NCBI GenBank assembly: GCA_031367285.1
Contig: JANLPN010000382.1
Location: forward strand, 1 to 36,988
From: CAISIP01 sp031367285
GTDB taxonomy: Bacteria; Pseudomonadota; Gammaproteobacteria; Burkholderiales; Burkholderiaceae_C
DNA: 36,988 nt
Direction: 5' to 3'
The number at the start of each line of letters is the position of its first letter. Within the stretch, counting starts at the first letter, position 1. Below the pieces are notes generated by a model. The model worked only from the letters and a program-made list of their open reading frames with translations, was not told the DNA's origin and did not search any database. The translations under genes were made by a program, and so were the position numbers. Of the stretch, positions 17,743 to 24,702 are shown piece after piece.

Positions 17743-18720
17743 TTAGACCAGATGGCAGGCAACCCAATGCTTGGTGCTTGCCTCACGGAACTCGGGTTCG
17801 ACGGTTTTGCAGTGGTCGGTCGCCAGCGAACAGCGGGAACTGAACCTGCAGCCGGTGGGTGGATTGATCGAGCTGGGCAAATCGCCTTCCAGCAGTATGC
17901 GCTGGCGTTTGCGCTCCAGTGGCGGGTCGGGGATGGGGATGGCGGACAGCAGGGCTTTTGTGTAGGGGTGGAGCGGTTTTTCATAGAGTTCGGTGCTCGA
18001 TGCCAGCTCCATCAACTTGCCCACATACATCACACCCACACGCGTGGAGATGTAGCGCACCATGCTCAGGTCGTGGGCGATGAACAGATAGGTCAGGCCC
18101 AGCTCATCGCGCAGTTGCTCAAGCAAGTTGATGATCTGCGCCTGGATCGACACGTCGAGCGCCGAAATGGCCTCGTCGCACACGATGAAATCCGGCGATG
18201 TGGCCAGTGCCCGCGCGATGCCTATGCGTTGGCGCTGCCCACCGGAAAACTCGTGCGGATACCGGTCGCGGAAGGAGGTATTCAGGCCGACCTTGCGCAT
18301 GATCTCGATGACCAGTTCCTTTTCTTCGCTGTCGTTCTTGGCCAGCCCGTGCACACGCAAGGGCCGCGCGATGATTTCGCCGACACGCATGTGCGGGTTA
18401 AGCGACGCATAGGGATCCTGGAAGATCATCTGCATGTGCCGGCGAAGGCGGCGCACATTGTCTGCACTCTCTTTGCCAAGATCGACGCCACGGAACGCAA
18501 CCTCGCCGGCGGTCGGCTGGTACAGATTCAGAATCGCACGGCCGGCCGTCGTCTTGCCGCAGCCGCTTTCCCCGACCAGGCCCAGCGTCTCGCCTTTCAC
18601 GATATCGAAGGTGATTCCATCCACCGCCTTGACGGCGCCGACAACGCGGTTGAGCACACCCCCGCGGACGGGGAAATGCACCATCAAATCCTTGACGCGG
18701 ACTAGTACGTCGATGGTCAT
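17743..18720 (-). CDS. ABC transporter ATP-binding protein, DppF/OppF-like (importer 1)
   Basis: A 325-residue peptide-importer ATPase. Walker A is GESGCGKTT (about 50-58), the signature is FSGGQRQRIGIARA, Walker B is IVCDEAISALDVS and the switch His is in IAHDLSMV. The C-terminal oligopeptide/dipeptide extension is present (HPYTKALLSAIP, then four-cysteine-type CRFSSRCSLATDHC). I prefer ATG 18720 (MTIDVLVRV), preceded by GAAGGTG, over an ATG at 18798 inside the upstream gene, because the extra 26 residues look unrelated to the family. It pairs with the D-type ATPase immediately upstream to energise importer 1. Confidence 0.92.
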   Translation of the reverse strand: MTIDVLVRVKDLMVHFPVRGGVLNRVVGAVKAVDGITFDIVKGETLGLVGESGCGKTTAGRAILNLYQPTAGEVAFRGVDLGKESADNVRRLRRHMQMIFQDPYASLNPHMRVGEIIARPLRVHGLAKNDSEEKELVIEIMRKVGLNTSFRDRYPHEFSGGQRQRIGIARALATSPDFIVCDEAISALDVSIQAQIINLLEQLRDELGLTYLFIAHDLSMVRYISTRVGVMYVGKLMELASSTELYEKPLHPYTKALLSAIPIPDPPLERKRQRILLEGDLPSSINPPTGCRFSSRCSLATDHCKTVEPEFREASTKHWVACHLV

Positions 18721-18778
18721 GGCAACACCTTCGCCTGACGGCTGCGGCGTGGGCACCTTGGGAGCGGTCCAGCGGTAC

Positions 18779-19777
18779 TCATTGCACCGCCCCTGCATGG
18801 GTCAGTTGCTCATGCCAGCAGGCGACCGCGTGGCCGGGAGCGACCTCGGCGAGCGCCGGGTTTTCATCATGGCAGCGCTGCGTCGCGAAACCGCAGCGCG
18901 CCACAAAGGGGCAACCACGAAGCTCGCCGAGCATGTTGGGCGGCAGGCCCGCGATGGCTTGCAGCTTGGTCTTGACGCGTGCGTCGAGGCGCGGCAACGA
19001 GTTGAGCAGGCCGATGGTGTACGGGTGCGCGGGCCGTGCGTACAGATCGTCCACGGGCGCGGTTTCCACGATGTACCCGGCATACATGACGGCGACGGTG
19101 TCGGCGAGACGGGCAACAACACCCAGGTCGTGTGAAATCCAGATGACGGCGGTGCCGAGTTCCACCTGAAGTTTCTTGACCAGCTCTACGATTTGCGCCT
19201 GGATAGTGACGTCGAGCGCGGTCGTTGGCTCATCGGCGATGATGAGTTGCGGCGAGGATGAAAGCGCCATTGCAATCATCACGCGCTGGCGCATGCCCCC
19301 CGAGAACTGGTGCGGATAGTCGTCCAGCCGCTTGGCCGGCGTGGGAATGCCCGTCATGGCCAGCAGGTCGACCGCCTTGGCCCGCGCCTGCCGCTGGCTG
19401 AGGCGCTCGTGCTCCATGATGTTTTCGGTGATTTGGGCGCCGATCTTCATGACCGGATTGAGCGATGTCATCGGGTCCTGGAAGATGACGGAGATGGCGC
19501 CGCCGCGGATTTTCCGCAATTCGCGGTCCCCCAGCTTCAGCAGGTCGGTGCCCTTGAACAAAATACTGCCGCCCACGATGCGCCCGGGCGGTGACTGGAT
19601 CAGCCGCAGGATCGAAAGCACGCCAACTGTCTTGCCGCTGCCGCTTTCCCCGACGATGGCCAGGCACTCTCCCTTGTCGACGGAATAGGAGATGCCGTTC
19701 AGGGCATTCACGACACCGTCGACCGTGAAGAACTTCGTCTGCAGATCCCGAACTTCCAGCAGCTTGGTTGCGGTCAT
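18779..19777 (-). CDS. ABC transporter ATP-binding protein, DppD/OppD-like (importer 1)
   Basis: A 332-residue ATPase, first gene of the minus-strand importer unit. Walker A is GESGSGKT (43-50), the Q-loop is in VIFQDPMTSLNP, the signature is FSGGMRQRVMIAMA, Walker B is LIIADEPTTALDVT and the switch His is in ISHDLGVV. The C-terminal extension carries cysteines around GCPFVARCGFATQRC, typical of D-type subunits. Start ATG 19777 is the only reasonable one, giving the standard MTATKLLEVRDL opening. The gene is divergent from the LysR regulator at 19908, so that 130-bp gap should hold the promoter for importer 1, the dehydrogenases and perhaps the carbamoylase. Confidence 0.93.
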   Translation of the reverse strand: MTATKLLEVRDLQTKFFTVDGVVNALNGISYSVDKGECLAIVGESGSGKTVGVLSILRLIQSPPGRIVGGSILFKGTDLLKLGDRELRKIRGGAISVIFQDPMTSLNPVMKIGAQITENIMEHERLSQRQARAKAVDLLAMTGIPTPAKRLDDYPHQFSGGMRQRVMIAMALSSSPQLIIADEPTTALDVTIQAQIVELVKKLQVELGTAVIWISHDLGVVARLADTVAVMYAGYIVETAPVDDLYARPAHPYTIGLLNSLPRLDARVKTKLQAIAGLPPNMLGELRGCPFVARCGFATQRCHDENPALAEVAPGHAVACWHEQLTHAGAVQ

Positions 19778-19907
19778 GGTCTTCAGGATCGGGACTTTAA
19801 AAGTGCGGTGAATTGAATGGGTGGTATGTCGCTAAGCGATTATGTTGTCAAGCAATGGCATTGCAAATGTATATTTATATGAATTCAAAAGATGGATAAT
19901 GTTTGTT
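19778..19907. promoter_or_regulatory. Divergent control region between importer 1 and lysR
   Basis: An AT-rich 130-bp gap, unlike the GC-rich surroundings, with two perfect 11-bp palindromes: TCGCTAAGCGA at 19829-19839 and CAATGGCATTG at 19853-19863. An A/T-only stretch near 19869-19880 (TATATTTATAT) could supply a -10 region for either direction. LysR proteins usually bind interrupted palindromes in such divergent gaps, so these are candidate operator half-sites. The exact start sites cannot be set by eye. Confidence 0.55.
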
Positions 19908-20837
19908 ATGGACACGCGTTTCCTGGAAAGTTTTGTGATCGTCGCGGAAAAGGGGTCGATTGCAGAGGCCGCACGGCGGCTTAACCTTACACCGGCCGCG
20001 GTGGCGCAGCAGCTTAGAGCGCTGGAGCAGGAAATCGGCAATGCCCTGGTGATCCGGGCCGGGCGTACGGTGCGGCCCACGCCCGCCGGTTTCGCGGTGC
20101 TGGCGCAGGCGCGCAACCTGGTGCGTGACGCACGGGACCTGCGCGCCATCGCGGCCAACGACATGCCTCAGGGCGAGGTGCGGCTGGGTGCCATCGCCAG
20201 TGCCCTGACCGGCATGATGCCCAAGGTGGTGTCCCATCTGGACCAGCGCCATAGCCAGATCACCTTGCATATCCGGCCCGGCTCCTCGGTCGAGCTGTAC
20301 CACCTGGTAGTGGCGGGCGAGATCGATGCGGCCATCCTGATCGAGCCGCACTTCGCTATCCCGAAGTCATGCGCCTGGCACACCTTGCGCGAAGAGCCGC
20401 TGATCCTGATAACGCCGCCGGGGATGGTGGTGCACGACCCGCACGACACCCTGACGCAGCAAGCCTTTATTCGCTATGACCGCAACCATTGGGGCGGGCA
20501 GATGGTGGACCGTTACCTGCTGGCGCAACAACTTCGGGTGCGGGATCGCCTGGAAATCGACGCGCTGGACGCCATCGTGTGCATGGTGAACTGTGGCCTG
20601 GGCGTGTCCATCGTGCCAGACTGGGCGCCACCGTGGCCGGCGGATATCGCGGTACAGAAGTTTCTGTTGCCGCACAGCGCTGAGCAGCGAAAGGTTGGCC
20701 TGCTGTGGGGCCAAGCCAGCCCGAGGATGGCTCTGGTGCGGGCGTTTGTGGAGGCCTGCAAAGAATCGCTGCAGGCCACGGCCATCAAAGCTCCCAAAGC
20801 GCGAAAGATCGTAAAAGATAGTAAAAACGTCTTTTAA
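19908..20837 (+). CDS. LysR-family transcriptional regulator
   Basis: A 309-residue LysR regulator: a winged helix-turn-helix at residues 1-60 (MDTRFLESFVIVAEKGSIAE, then AARRLNLTPAAVAQQLRALE) and a type-2 periplasmic-binding-like effector domain from about 88 to 295. ATG 19908 gives the usual LTTR start. ATG 19899 (adding three residues) has a slightly better upstream purine run, and an ATG at 19842 is unlikely because it would cover the operator region. It is divergent from importer 1 and 76 nt upstream of the aminotransferase, so both are likely targets. Family knowledge predicts an inducer that is a substrate or intermediate of the pathway; its identity is unknown. Confidence 0.92.
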   Translation: MDTRFLESFVIVAEKGSIAEAARRLNLTPAAVAQQLRALEQEIGNALVIRAGRTVRPTPAGFAVLAQARNLVRDARDLRAIAANDMPQGEVRLGAIASALTGMMPKVVSHLDQRHSQITLHIRPGSSVELYHLVVAGEIDAAILIEPHFAIPKSCAWHTLREEPLILITPPGMVVHDPHDTLTQQAFIRYDRNHWGGQMVDRYLLAQQLRVRDRLEIDALDAIVCMVNCGLGVSIVPDWAPPWPADIAVQKFLLPHSAEQRKVGLLWGQASPRMALVRAFVEACKESLQATAIKAPKARKIVKDSKNVF

Positions 20838-20849
20838 AGCTTCTTAAAA
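20832..20849. promoter_or_regulatory. AT-rich inverted repeat upstream of aminotransferase
   Basis: TTTTAA and TTAAAA form perfect 6-bp arms around the spacer AGCTTC, starting in the last codons of lysR. It could be a regulator site or part of the promoter for the aminotransferase 64 nt downstream. It is too A/T-rich and lacks a GC stem, so it is not a convincing terminator. Confidence 0.3.
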
Positions 20850-20913
20850 ACACTTGTTATATCGTCCTTAGGCCCGTAAAGTTCAGCTCCATCAAAGGAC
20901 GAATGGAGGAGAC

Positions 20914-22131
20914 ATGATCAGCATCAATGACAAATTTGCCATGCTGGCAACCGACAATGCACCGGGGCAGGAAGGGCGCCAAAAGGCAAGCAATCTGGGT
21001 CCTTTGCTTCGCGGCGGCCCGATGGAAGGCAGGCCCGTTGATTTTTCCCATGGCGATGTCAACGCTTTCGAACCCAGTCCCCGCGCAATCGACGCCTTTG
21101 TCGCGGGTGTTGAAGCCGGTGCTGACCAAGCCTACACCGAATACCGCGGCAAGAAGAACATCCGCGATCACCTTGCCGCCAAGCTAGCCGATTTCACTGG
21201 CGCACCCGTCTCTTCCGACAATGGGCTGATCATTACCCAGGGCACCCAGGGTGCGCTTTTCCTGGCTATCGCGGCAACGGTTTCGGCCGGAGACAAGGTC
21301 GCGATTGTGCAGCCCGACTATTTTGCCAACCGCAAGCTCGTTCAATTTTTCGGTGCCGAGATCGTGCCGGTGCGGCTGAACTATCTTGCGGCAAGCGAAC
21401 ACGCGGGCATCGACTTGGGGCATCTGGAAGATGCCTTCAAAGCCGGGGCCAGAGTTTTTGTTTTCTCCAATCCCAACAACCCGGTGGGCGTGATTTACGC
21501 ACGCGATGAAATCGACGCCATCGCGTGCATGGCCCAGACATATAACGCAACGGTGATCGTCGACCAACTCTATTCGCGGCTCCTGTATCAGGGAAACAGC
21601 TATACGCATCTGCGGGCCAACCCCCATGCGCCCGACAACGTCATCACCATCATCGGACCCTCCAAGACGGAGTCCCTGAGCGGTTACCGCGTGGGCGTGG
21701 CCTTTGGGCCGGCGGTGCTGGTAGACCGTATGGAGAAGCTGCAAGCCATCGTGTCCCTGCGGGCCGGGGGCTACAGCCAATCGGTGCTTAGAACCTGGTT
21801 TGCGGAACCCGCCGCTTGGCTACGGCAACGGATTGCCTCGCACCAGGCGATCCGAGACGCTTTGCTGTTCCGGTTCCAAGCGGTGGAGGGGCTGAAAGCC
21901 CGTACACCGCAAGCCGGCAGCTATCTGTTTCCGCGACTGCCGGAACTCACTGTTTCCCCCCAGAACTTTGTCACCATCCTGCGCCACCAAGCCGGCGTAA
22001 TCGTTACACCCGGGTCGGAATTTGGGCCTCATTCCATCGACAGCATCCGCTTCAATTTTTCGCAGGATCATGAGGCTGCGCTTCAAGCTATAGAGCGCAC
22101 CTGCGCATTGATTGAAAGGTATCGCAAATGA
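20914..22131 (+). CDS. PLP-dependent aminotransferase, class I/II
   Basis: A 405-residue fold-type I aminotransferase, expected to move an amino group between an amino acid and a 2-oxoacid in the cytoplasm. Visible boxes: TQGTQGAL (phosphate-binding turn), FSNPNNPVG, the conserved Asp in VIVDQLYSRL, and the PLP lysine Lys251 in GPSKTESLSGYRVG. The closing Arg-containing segment IDSIRFNFSQ binds the substrate carboxylate. A strong Shine-Dalgarno (GGAGGAG) sits 4 nt before ATG 20914. It follows lysR on the same strand and faces importer 1, suggesting it processes the imported amino compound to an oxoacid, which the tandem dehydrogenases might reduce. Substrate and stereochemistry cannot be decided. 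Confidence 0.9.
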   Translation: MISINDKFAMLATDNAPGQEGRQKASNLGPLLRGGPMEGRPVDFSHGDVNAFEPSPRAIDAFVAGVEAGADQAYTEYRGKKNIRDHLAAKLADFTGAPVSSDNGLIITQGTQGALFLAIAATVSAGDKVAIVQPDYFANRKLVQFFGAEIVPVRLNYLAASEHAGIDLGHLEDAFKAGARVFVFSNPNNPVGVIYARDEIDAIACMAQTYNATVIVDQLYSRLLYQGNSYTHLRANPHAPDNVITIIGPSKTESLSGYRVGVAFGPAVLVDRMEKLQAIVSLRAGGYSQSVLRTWFAEPAAWLRQRIASHQAIRDALLFRFQAVEGLKARTPQAGSYLFPRLPELTVSPQNFVTILRHQAGVIVTPGSEFGPHSIDSIRFNFSQDHEAALQAIERTCALIERYRK

Positions 22132-22142
22132 CGCGCCCGCCC

Positions 22143-22157
22143 GTTGCGCAAGGCAAC
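22143..22157. terminator. Weak hairpin between convergent genes
   Basis: GTTGC-gcaag-GCAAC forms a 5-bp stem in the 43-bp gap between the aminotransferase stop and the convergent gfa stop. There is no T-run, so it could at best be a weak bidirectional termination or processing structure. Confidence 0.2.
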
Positions 22158-22174
22158 TATCGCGCGGCGTTGCT

Positions 22175-22618
22175 TCACGCCTCCTTGTAAACACCTTTCG
22201 CTTTTGCGGCGTGGGTGGCGATGACGTCCATCAGCAGGGGGCTCAGGCAGTCGTAGGGCTCCAGGCCCTTTTCGCGCAGCGTCTGGCGTATGTCGGCCAT
22301 CTTCGAAGGCGGCGTGCCGCTCTCCATAACCGACGACACGAAAGCCGCGAAACCGGGGCCTTCCCAACCCTGCTGCGGTGACAGCTCCGGGTGGAAGACG
22401 GAAAGCTTGTCGCGCGGCACCACGCCCACCACCGAAAAAGTAGTGCCTTTCGGCTTCCAGCATTTGGTGCAGCCGCACGCGTGGTTGAAGGCTACTTGCG
22501 TGGCTATTTCTACCTCCACCTTGTCCGTGCCGCACTGGCACTGCAAGCTGCCGCCCCCGAAGCCCGCTGCGCCCTTGTTGACGCTCCGGTCCACGGTGGG
22601 ATGAATGGCTGTTGTCAT
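22175..22618 (-). CDS. gfa: Formaldehyde-activating-enzyme (Gfa) homologue with internal deletion
   Basis: Related to S-(hydroxymethyl)glutathione synthase, which condenses formaldehyde with glutathione. Only 147 residues against roughly 190 usual. The N-terminal half keeps Cys27, Cys29 and the cluster Cys48, Cys50, Cys53 (ACGCTKCWKP), and the C-terminal half keeps FAAFVSSVMESG and LEPYDCLSPLLMDVIATH. Between Val74 and Phe75 (about 22396/22397) the usual segment, with a second Cys-x2-Cys and HMYGRIE-like and HPFYGLDF-like boxes, is missing while the frame stays open. Loss of that zinc pair should impair the fold, so this may be a decaying gene or a changed small protein. The deletion is my inference from remembered family sequences. 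Its leader (GGAGAC before ATG 22618) is the 62-bp repeat also found before the carbamoylase. Confidence 0.82.
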   Translation of the reverse strand: MTTAIHPTVDRSVNKGAAGFGGGSLQCQCGTDKVEVEIATQVAFNHACGCTKCWKPKGTTFSVVGVVPRDKLSVFHPELSPQQGWEGPGFAAFVSSVMESGTPPSKMADIRQTLREKGLEPYDCLSPLLMDVIATHAAKAKGVYKEA

Positions 22619-22624
22619 GTCGTT

Positions 22625-22686
22625 GTCTCCGTGCGCCGGTCAAAACCGGCAAAGTGTTGTGAATGAAAGAGTCATACGTTGAAAGC
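22625..22686. repeat. 62-bp direct repeat, copy 2 (leader of gfa)
   Basis: Identical over 62 bases to 11974-12035, same orientation, 10,651 bp away. On the minus strand it ends with ACGGAGAC, giving the gfa Shine-Dalgarno, 6 nt before the gfa ATG. The internal 6-bp hairpin is retained. Flanking bases differ at once on both sides, so homology is confined to the leader and does not enter either coding region. Confidence 0.95.
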
Positions 22687-22714
22687 CCGTGTTTGCCGGT
22701 CAAGCGTGGCCGGT

Positions 22715-22730
22715 GCGCAAATATTTTCGC
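22715..22730. promoter_or_regulatory. Near-perfect 16-bp palindrome upstream of lipoprotein operon
   Basis: GCGCAAATATTTTCGC is a palindrome with one mismatched pair and an AAATATTT core. It lies between gfa copy-2 leader and the lipoprotein gene, just before a GGAATAAAC element, so it is a candidate operator or upstream element. No regulator can be named. Confidence 0.4.
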
Positions 22731-22736
22731 GGCGCC

Positions 22737-22763
22737 GGAATAAACCCGGGGCGCGCGGTGTTT
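22737..22763 (+). promoter_or_regulatory. Candidate ECF-type promoter
   Basis: GGAATAAAC (22737-22745) resembles the GGAA-containing -35 elements of ECF sigma factors, and GTGTTT at 22758-22763 is a possible -10 partner at a plausible distance. It would drive the lipoprotein-sigma-anti-sigma operon, consistent with autoregulation by the sigma factor two genes downstream. This is eye-based and untested. Confidence 0.35.
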
Positions 22764-22812
22764 GCTCCATTGCAGGCATTTCCTGTGCAACACTCAATCG
22801 ATGGAGAACCCC

Positions 22813-23196
22813 ATGAAACTTGGAACCCGACTTGTGGCGACGGCCGCCCTGACAGCAACCCTCCTGGGCGGCTGTGCCTCCATGTCATCCAGCCCGGCCA
22901 TGATGTCCGGCGGCATGCTGGTCGGCCCCAATGGCATGACGCTGTACACCTTTGACCGCGATACCGCCGGCAGCGGCAAGTCGGTGTGCAACGGACAATG
23001 CGCCACCAACTGGCCGCCGTTGATGGCCACCGACGCCGACAAACCCATGGGCGACTACATGGTGATCACGCGCGACGACGGCAAGAAGCAGTGGGCCATG
23101 AAAGGCAAGCCGCTGTACTACTGGGCCAAGGACACCAAGGCTGGCGACATGACCGGCGACGGCGTGGCCAACAACTCCTGGCACATCATCAAGTGA
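22813..23196 (+). CDS. Small lipoprotein with PF03640-type (COG4315) repeat domain
   Basis: A 127-residue secreted lipoprotein: short basic start MKLGTRL, hydrophobic core and lipobox LGGC with acylated Cys21, so it should be anchored in an envelope membrane. The mature part carries the family pattern: GMTLYTFDRDTAGSGKSVC, then NGQCATNWPPL, later KPLYYWAKD and NSWHIIK. The biochemical role of this family is not established. I choose ATG 22813 because GGAG at 22803-22806 is well spaced, and the in-frame ATG at 22801 would add only MENP. The ECF sigma gene begins 25 nt downstream, and such lipoproteins often accompany ECF sigma/anti-sigma pairs, suggesting an envelope or oxidative stress regulon. 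Confidence 0.88.
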   Translation: MKLGTRLVATAALTATLLGGCASMSSSPAMMSGGMLVGPNGMTLYTFDRDTAGSGKSVCNGQCATNWPPLMATDADKPMGDYMVITRDDGKKQWAMKGKPLYYWAKDTKAGDMTGDGVANNSWHIIK

Positions 23197-23210
23197 GCTG
23201 CTGACGCAGC
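23197..23210 (+). other. Small hairpin between lipoprotein and sigma genes
   Basis: GCTGC-tgac-GCAGC is a perfect 5-bp stem with a 4-nt loop starting right after the lipoprotein stop and ending 11 nt before the sigma start. No T-run follows. It might partly terminate transcription or protect the upstream message, lowering sigma output. Confidence 0.35.
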
Positions 23211-23221
23211 ACAAACGCTCC

Positions 23222-23776
23222 GTGCAAAGCCAGGCCCTCGTTGAGCACATACCGCGCCTGCGCCGGTATGCGCGGGCCTTGACCGGCGATGCCTGGGCCG
23301 CTGACGACCTGGTGCAGGACACGCTGGAGCGGGCCTGCGGCAAGTGGCGTTTGTGGGTCGTGGGCTCCAATTTGCGGGCCTGGCTTTTCACGCTGATGCA
23401 CAACCTGTTTGCCAACCAGCTGCGCCGCTCGGCCCAGCAAATGCGCGCCGGCCTGCGAGTGGACCTGGATGACGTGGGCCATGAGCTGGCGGCACCGGCC
23501 GGCGCGCATGAGGTGGCGCTGGATCTGCAGCGCTGCCTGATGCGCCTGCCCGAGGACCAGCGCGCCGTGTTGCTGCTGGTCACTCTGGAGGACATGCCGT
23601 ACGCCGAGGTGGCCGGAGTGTTGCGGATTCCGGTGGGCACCGTGATGTCGCGCCTGTCGCGCGCACGCAGCCGTCTGCGCGAATTGATGGACGGCGCGGC
23701 CCCTGCCCAGCCCCGTGTTTCCGACGCACCGGCGCGTGCGCAGGACGCCGGCCCCGTGTTGCGGCGATTGAAGTAA
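23222..23776 (+). CDS. ECF-family RNA polymerase sigma factor
   Basis: A 184-residue sigma-70 group IV factor. Region 2 (about 5-75) includes the DDLVQDTLERA core-binding helix and LRAWLFTLMHNLFANQLRR. Region 4 (about 105-155) has LPEDQRAVLLLVTLEDM and the helix-turn-helix GVLRIPVGTVMSRLSRARSRLRE. The start is GTG at 23222 with only a weak ribosome site; no alternative start gives a fuller region 2. A Pro/Ala-rich 25-residue tail follows region 4. It is sandwiched between the lipoprotein and a membrane anti-sigma gene that begins 17 nt downstream, the usual autoregulated arrangement. The inducing stress is unknown. Confidence 0.92.
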   Translation: MQSQALVEHIPRLRRYARALTGDAWAADDLVQDTLERACGKWRLWVVGSNLRAWLFTLMHNLFANQLRRSAQQMRAGLRVDLDDVGHELAAPAGAHEVALDLQRCLMRLPEDQRAVLLLVTLEDMPYAEVAGVLRIPVGTVMSRLSRARSRLRELMDGAAPAQPRVSDAPARAQDAGPVLRRLK

Positions 23777-23793
23777 CAGCCCCGGACCACCCC

Positions 23794-24654
23794 ATGGAAG
23801 CCCACCCGTCCATACCCGTCGATGCCGTCTCCGATGACCAATTGCATGCCTTGGTGGACGGCCATCTGGGCGATGCGCAGCGGCGGGCCATTGAGGCGCG
23901 GCTGGCGCTGGACCCGCGGGCTGCCGCCACTGGCGAGGCCTGGCGCCGGCAGCGTGATGCTCTGGGAGATTTGCACGCGGCTGTGTTGCATGAGCCGGTA
24001 CCCGCGCCCCTGGCCGCGGTCGCGCGCCAAGCCAGTGGTGCGCGGGAACAGCTGGCGCAATGGTGGCGCTGGGGCGGCATGGCCGCCGGTGTGGTGCTGG
24101 CGTTCGGGCTGGGCTGGGCTACGCATGGCCGTTACGGTGCCGAGCCGTCGGCGCAGGCGGCCGGTACTCCCTTGGCCGCGGCCGCCGGCAACGCGCGCGA
24201 CTTTGCCCACCAGGCGATGGTGGCCCACGCCGTTTACGTGCCCGAGGTACGGCACCCGGTCGAAGTGCTTGCGGCGCAGCAGGAGCATCTGGTGCAGTGG
24301 TTGTCCAAGCGCCTGAACCACCCCTTGAAAGTACCCAATTTGTCGGTGCAGGGGTATGAGCTGGTAGGCGGGCGGCTGCTGCCGGGTGAAGCCGGCGCAC
24401 GCGCGCAGTTCATGTTCCAGAACGCGGCCGGGGAACGTATCACGCTCTACCTGGGTGCGTTGAAGAGCCCGGCCTCCGGCACGCCTGCGCCGGTTCCTTT
24501 GCCCGACCGGCGCGAGACCGCGTTCAGTTTTACCAGCGAGGGGCCGGTGCCGGGCTTCTACTGGGTGGACCAGGGTTTTGGTTATGCACTGGCGGGGAAT
24601 CTGTCGCGCGAGAAGCTGATGGCGATTGCGCAGGCGGTGTACCAGCAGCTTTGA
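23794..24654 (+). CDS. Membrane anti-sigma factor (RskA/COG5662-like, no zinc motif)
   Basis: A 286-residue protein whose N-terminal cytoplasmic part (about 1-85) has the anti-sigma pattern DDQLHALVDGHLGDAQRRAIE. One membrane helix follows near 92-110 (WGGMAAGVVLAFGLGWA) and then a periplasmic domain of about 170 residues. The HxxxCxxC zinc site of ZAS anti-sigmas is absent; no cysteine lies in the N-terminal domain. The periplasmic part ends with GFYWVDQGFGYALAGNLSR, a pattern common in these regulators. The order sigma then anti-sigma with a 17-nt gap supports a direct regulatory pair. Release of the sigma factor would probably need proteolysis or a conformational signal, inferred from the family. 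Confidence 0.85.
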   Translation: MEAHPSIPVDAVSDDQLHALVDGHLGDAQRRAIEARLALDPRAAATGEAWRRQRDALGDLHAAVLHEPVPAPLAAVARQASGAREQLAQWWRWGGMAAGVVLAFGLGWATHGRYGAEPSAQAAGTPLAAAAGNARDFAHQAMVAHAVYVPEVRHPVEVLAAQQEHLVQWLSKRLNHPLKVPNLSVQGYELVGGRLLPGEAGARAQFMFQNAAGERITLYLGALKSPASGTPAPVPLPDRRETAFSFTSEGPVPGFYWVDQGFGYALAGNLSREKLMAIAQAVYQQL

Positions 24655-24657
24655 ATT

Positions 24658-24683
24658 GCGGATGGCGATGCCCCGCGATCCGC
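24658..24683. terminator. Inverted repeat between convergent anti-sigma and cupin genes
   Basis: GCGGAT and ATCCGC form 6-bp arms around a 14-nt GC-rich spacer in the 48-bp convergent gap. There is no poly-T tract, so any terminator role is weakly supported. Confidence 0.25.
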
Positions 24684-24702
24684 TACCGGCTTCTCCGAAT
24701 CC

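Noticed and set aside
22695..22714. Third partial copy of the repeat element (GCCGGTCAA followed by GGCCGGT)
   Set aside because: Only nine bases match the 62-bp repeat and the rest diverges; chance is likely in GC-rich DNA.
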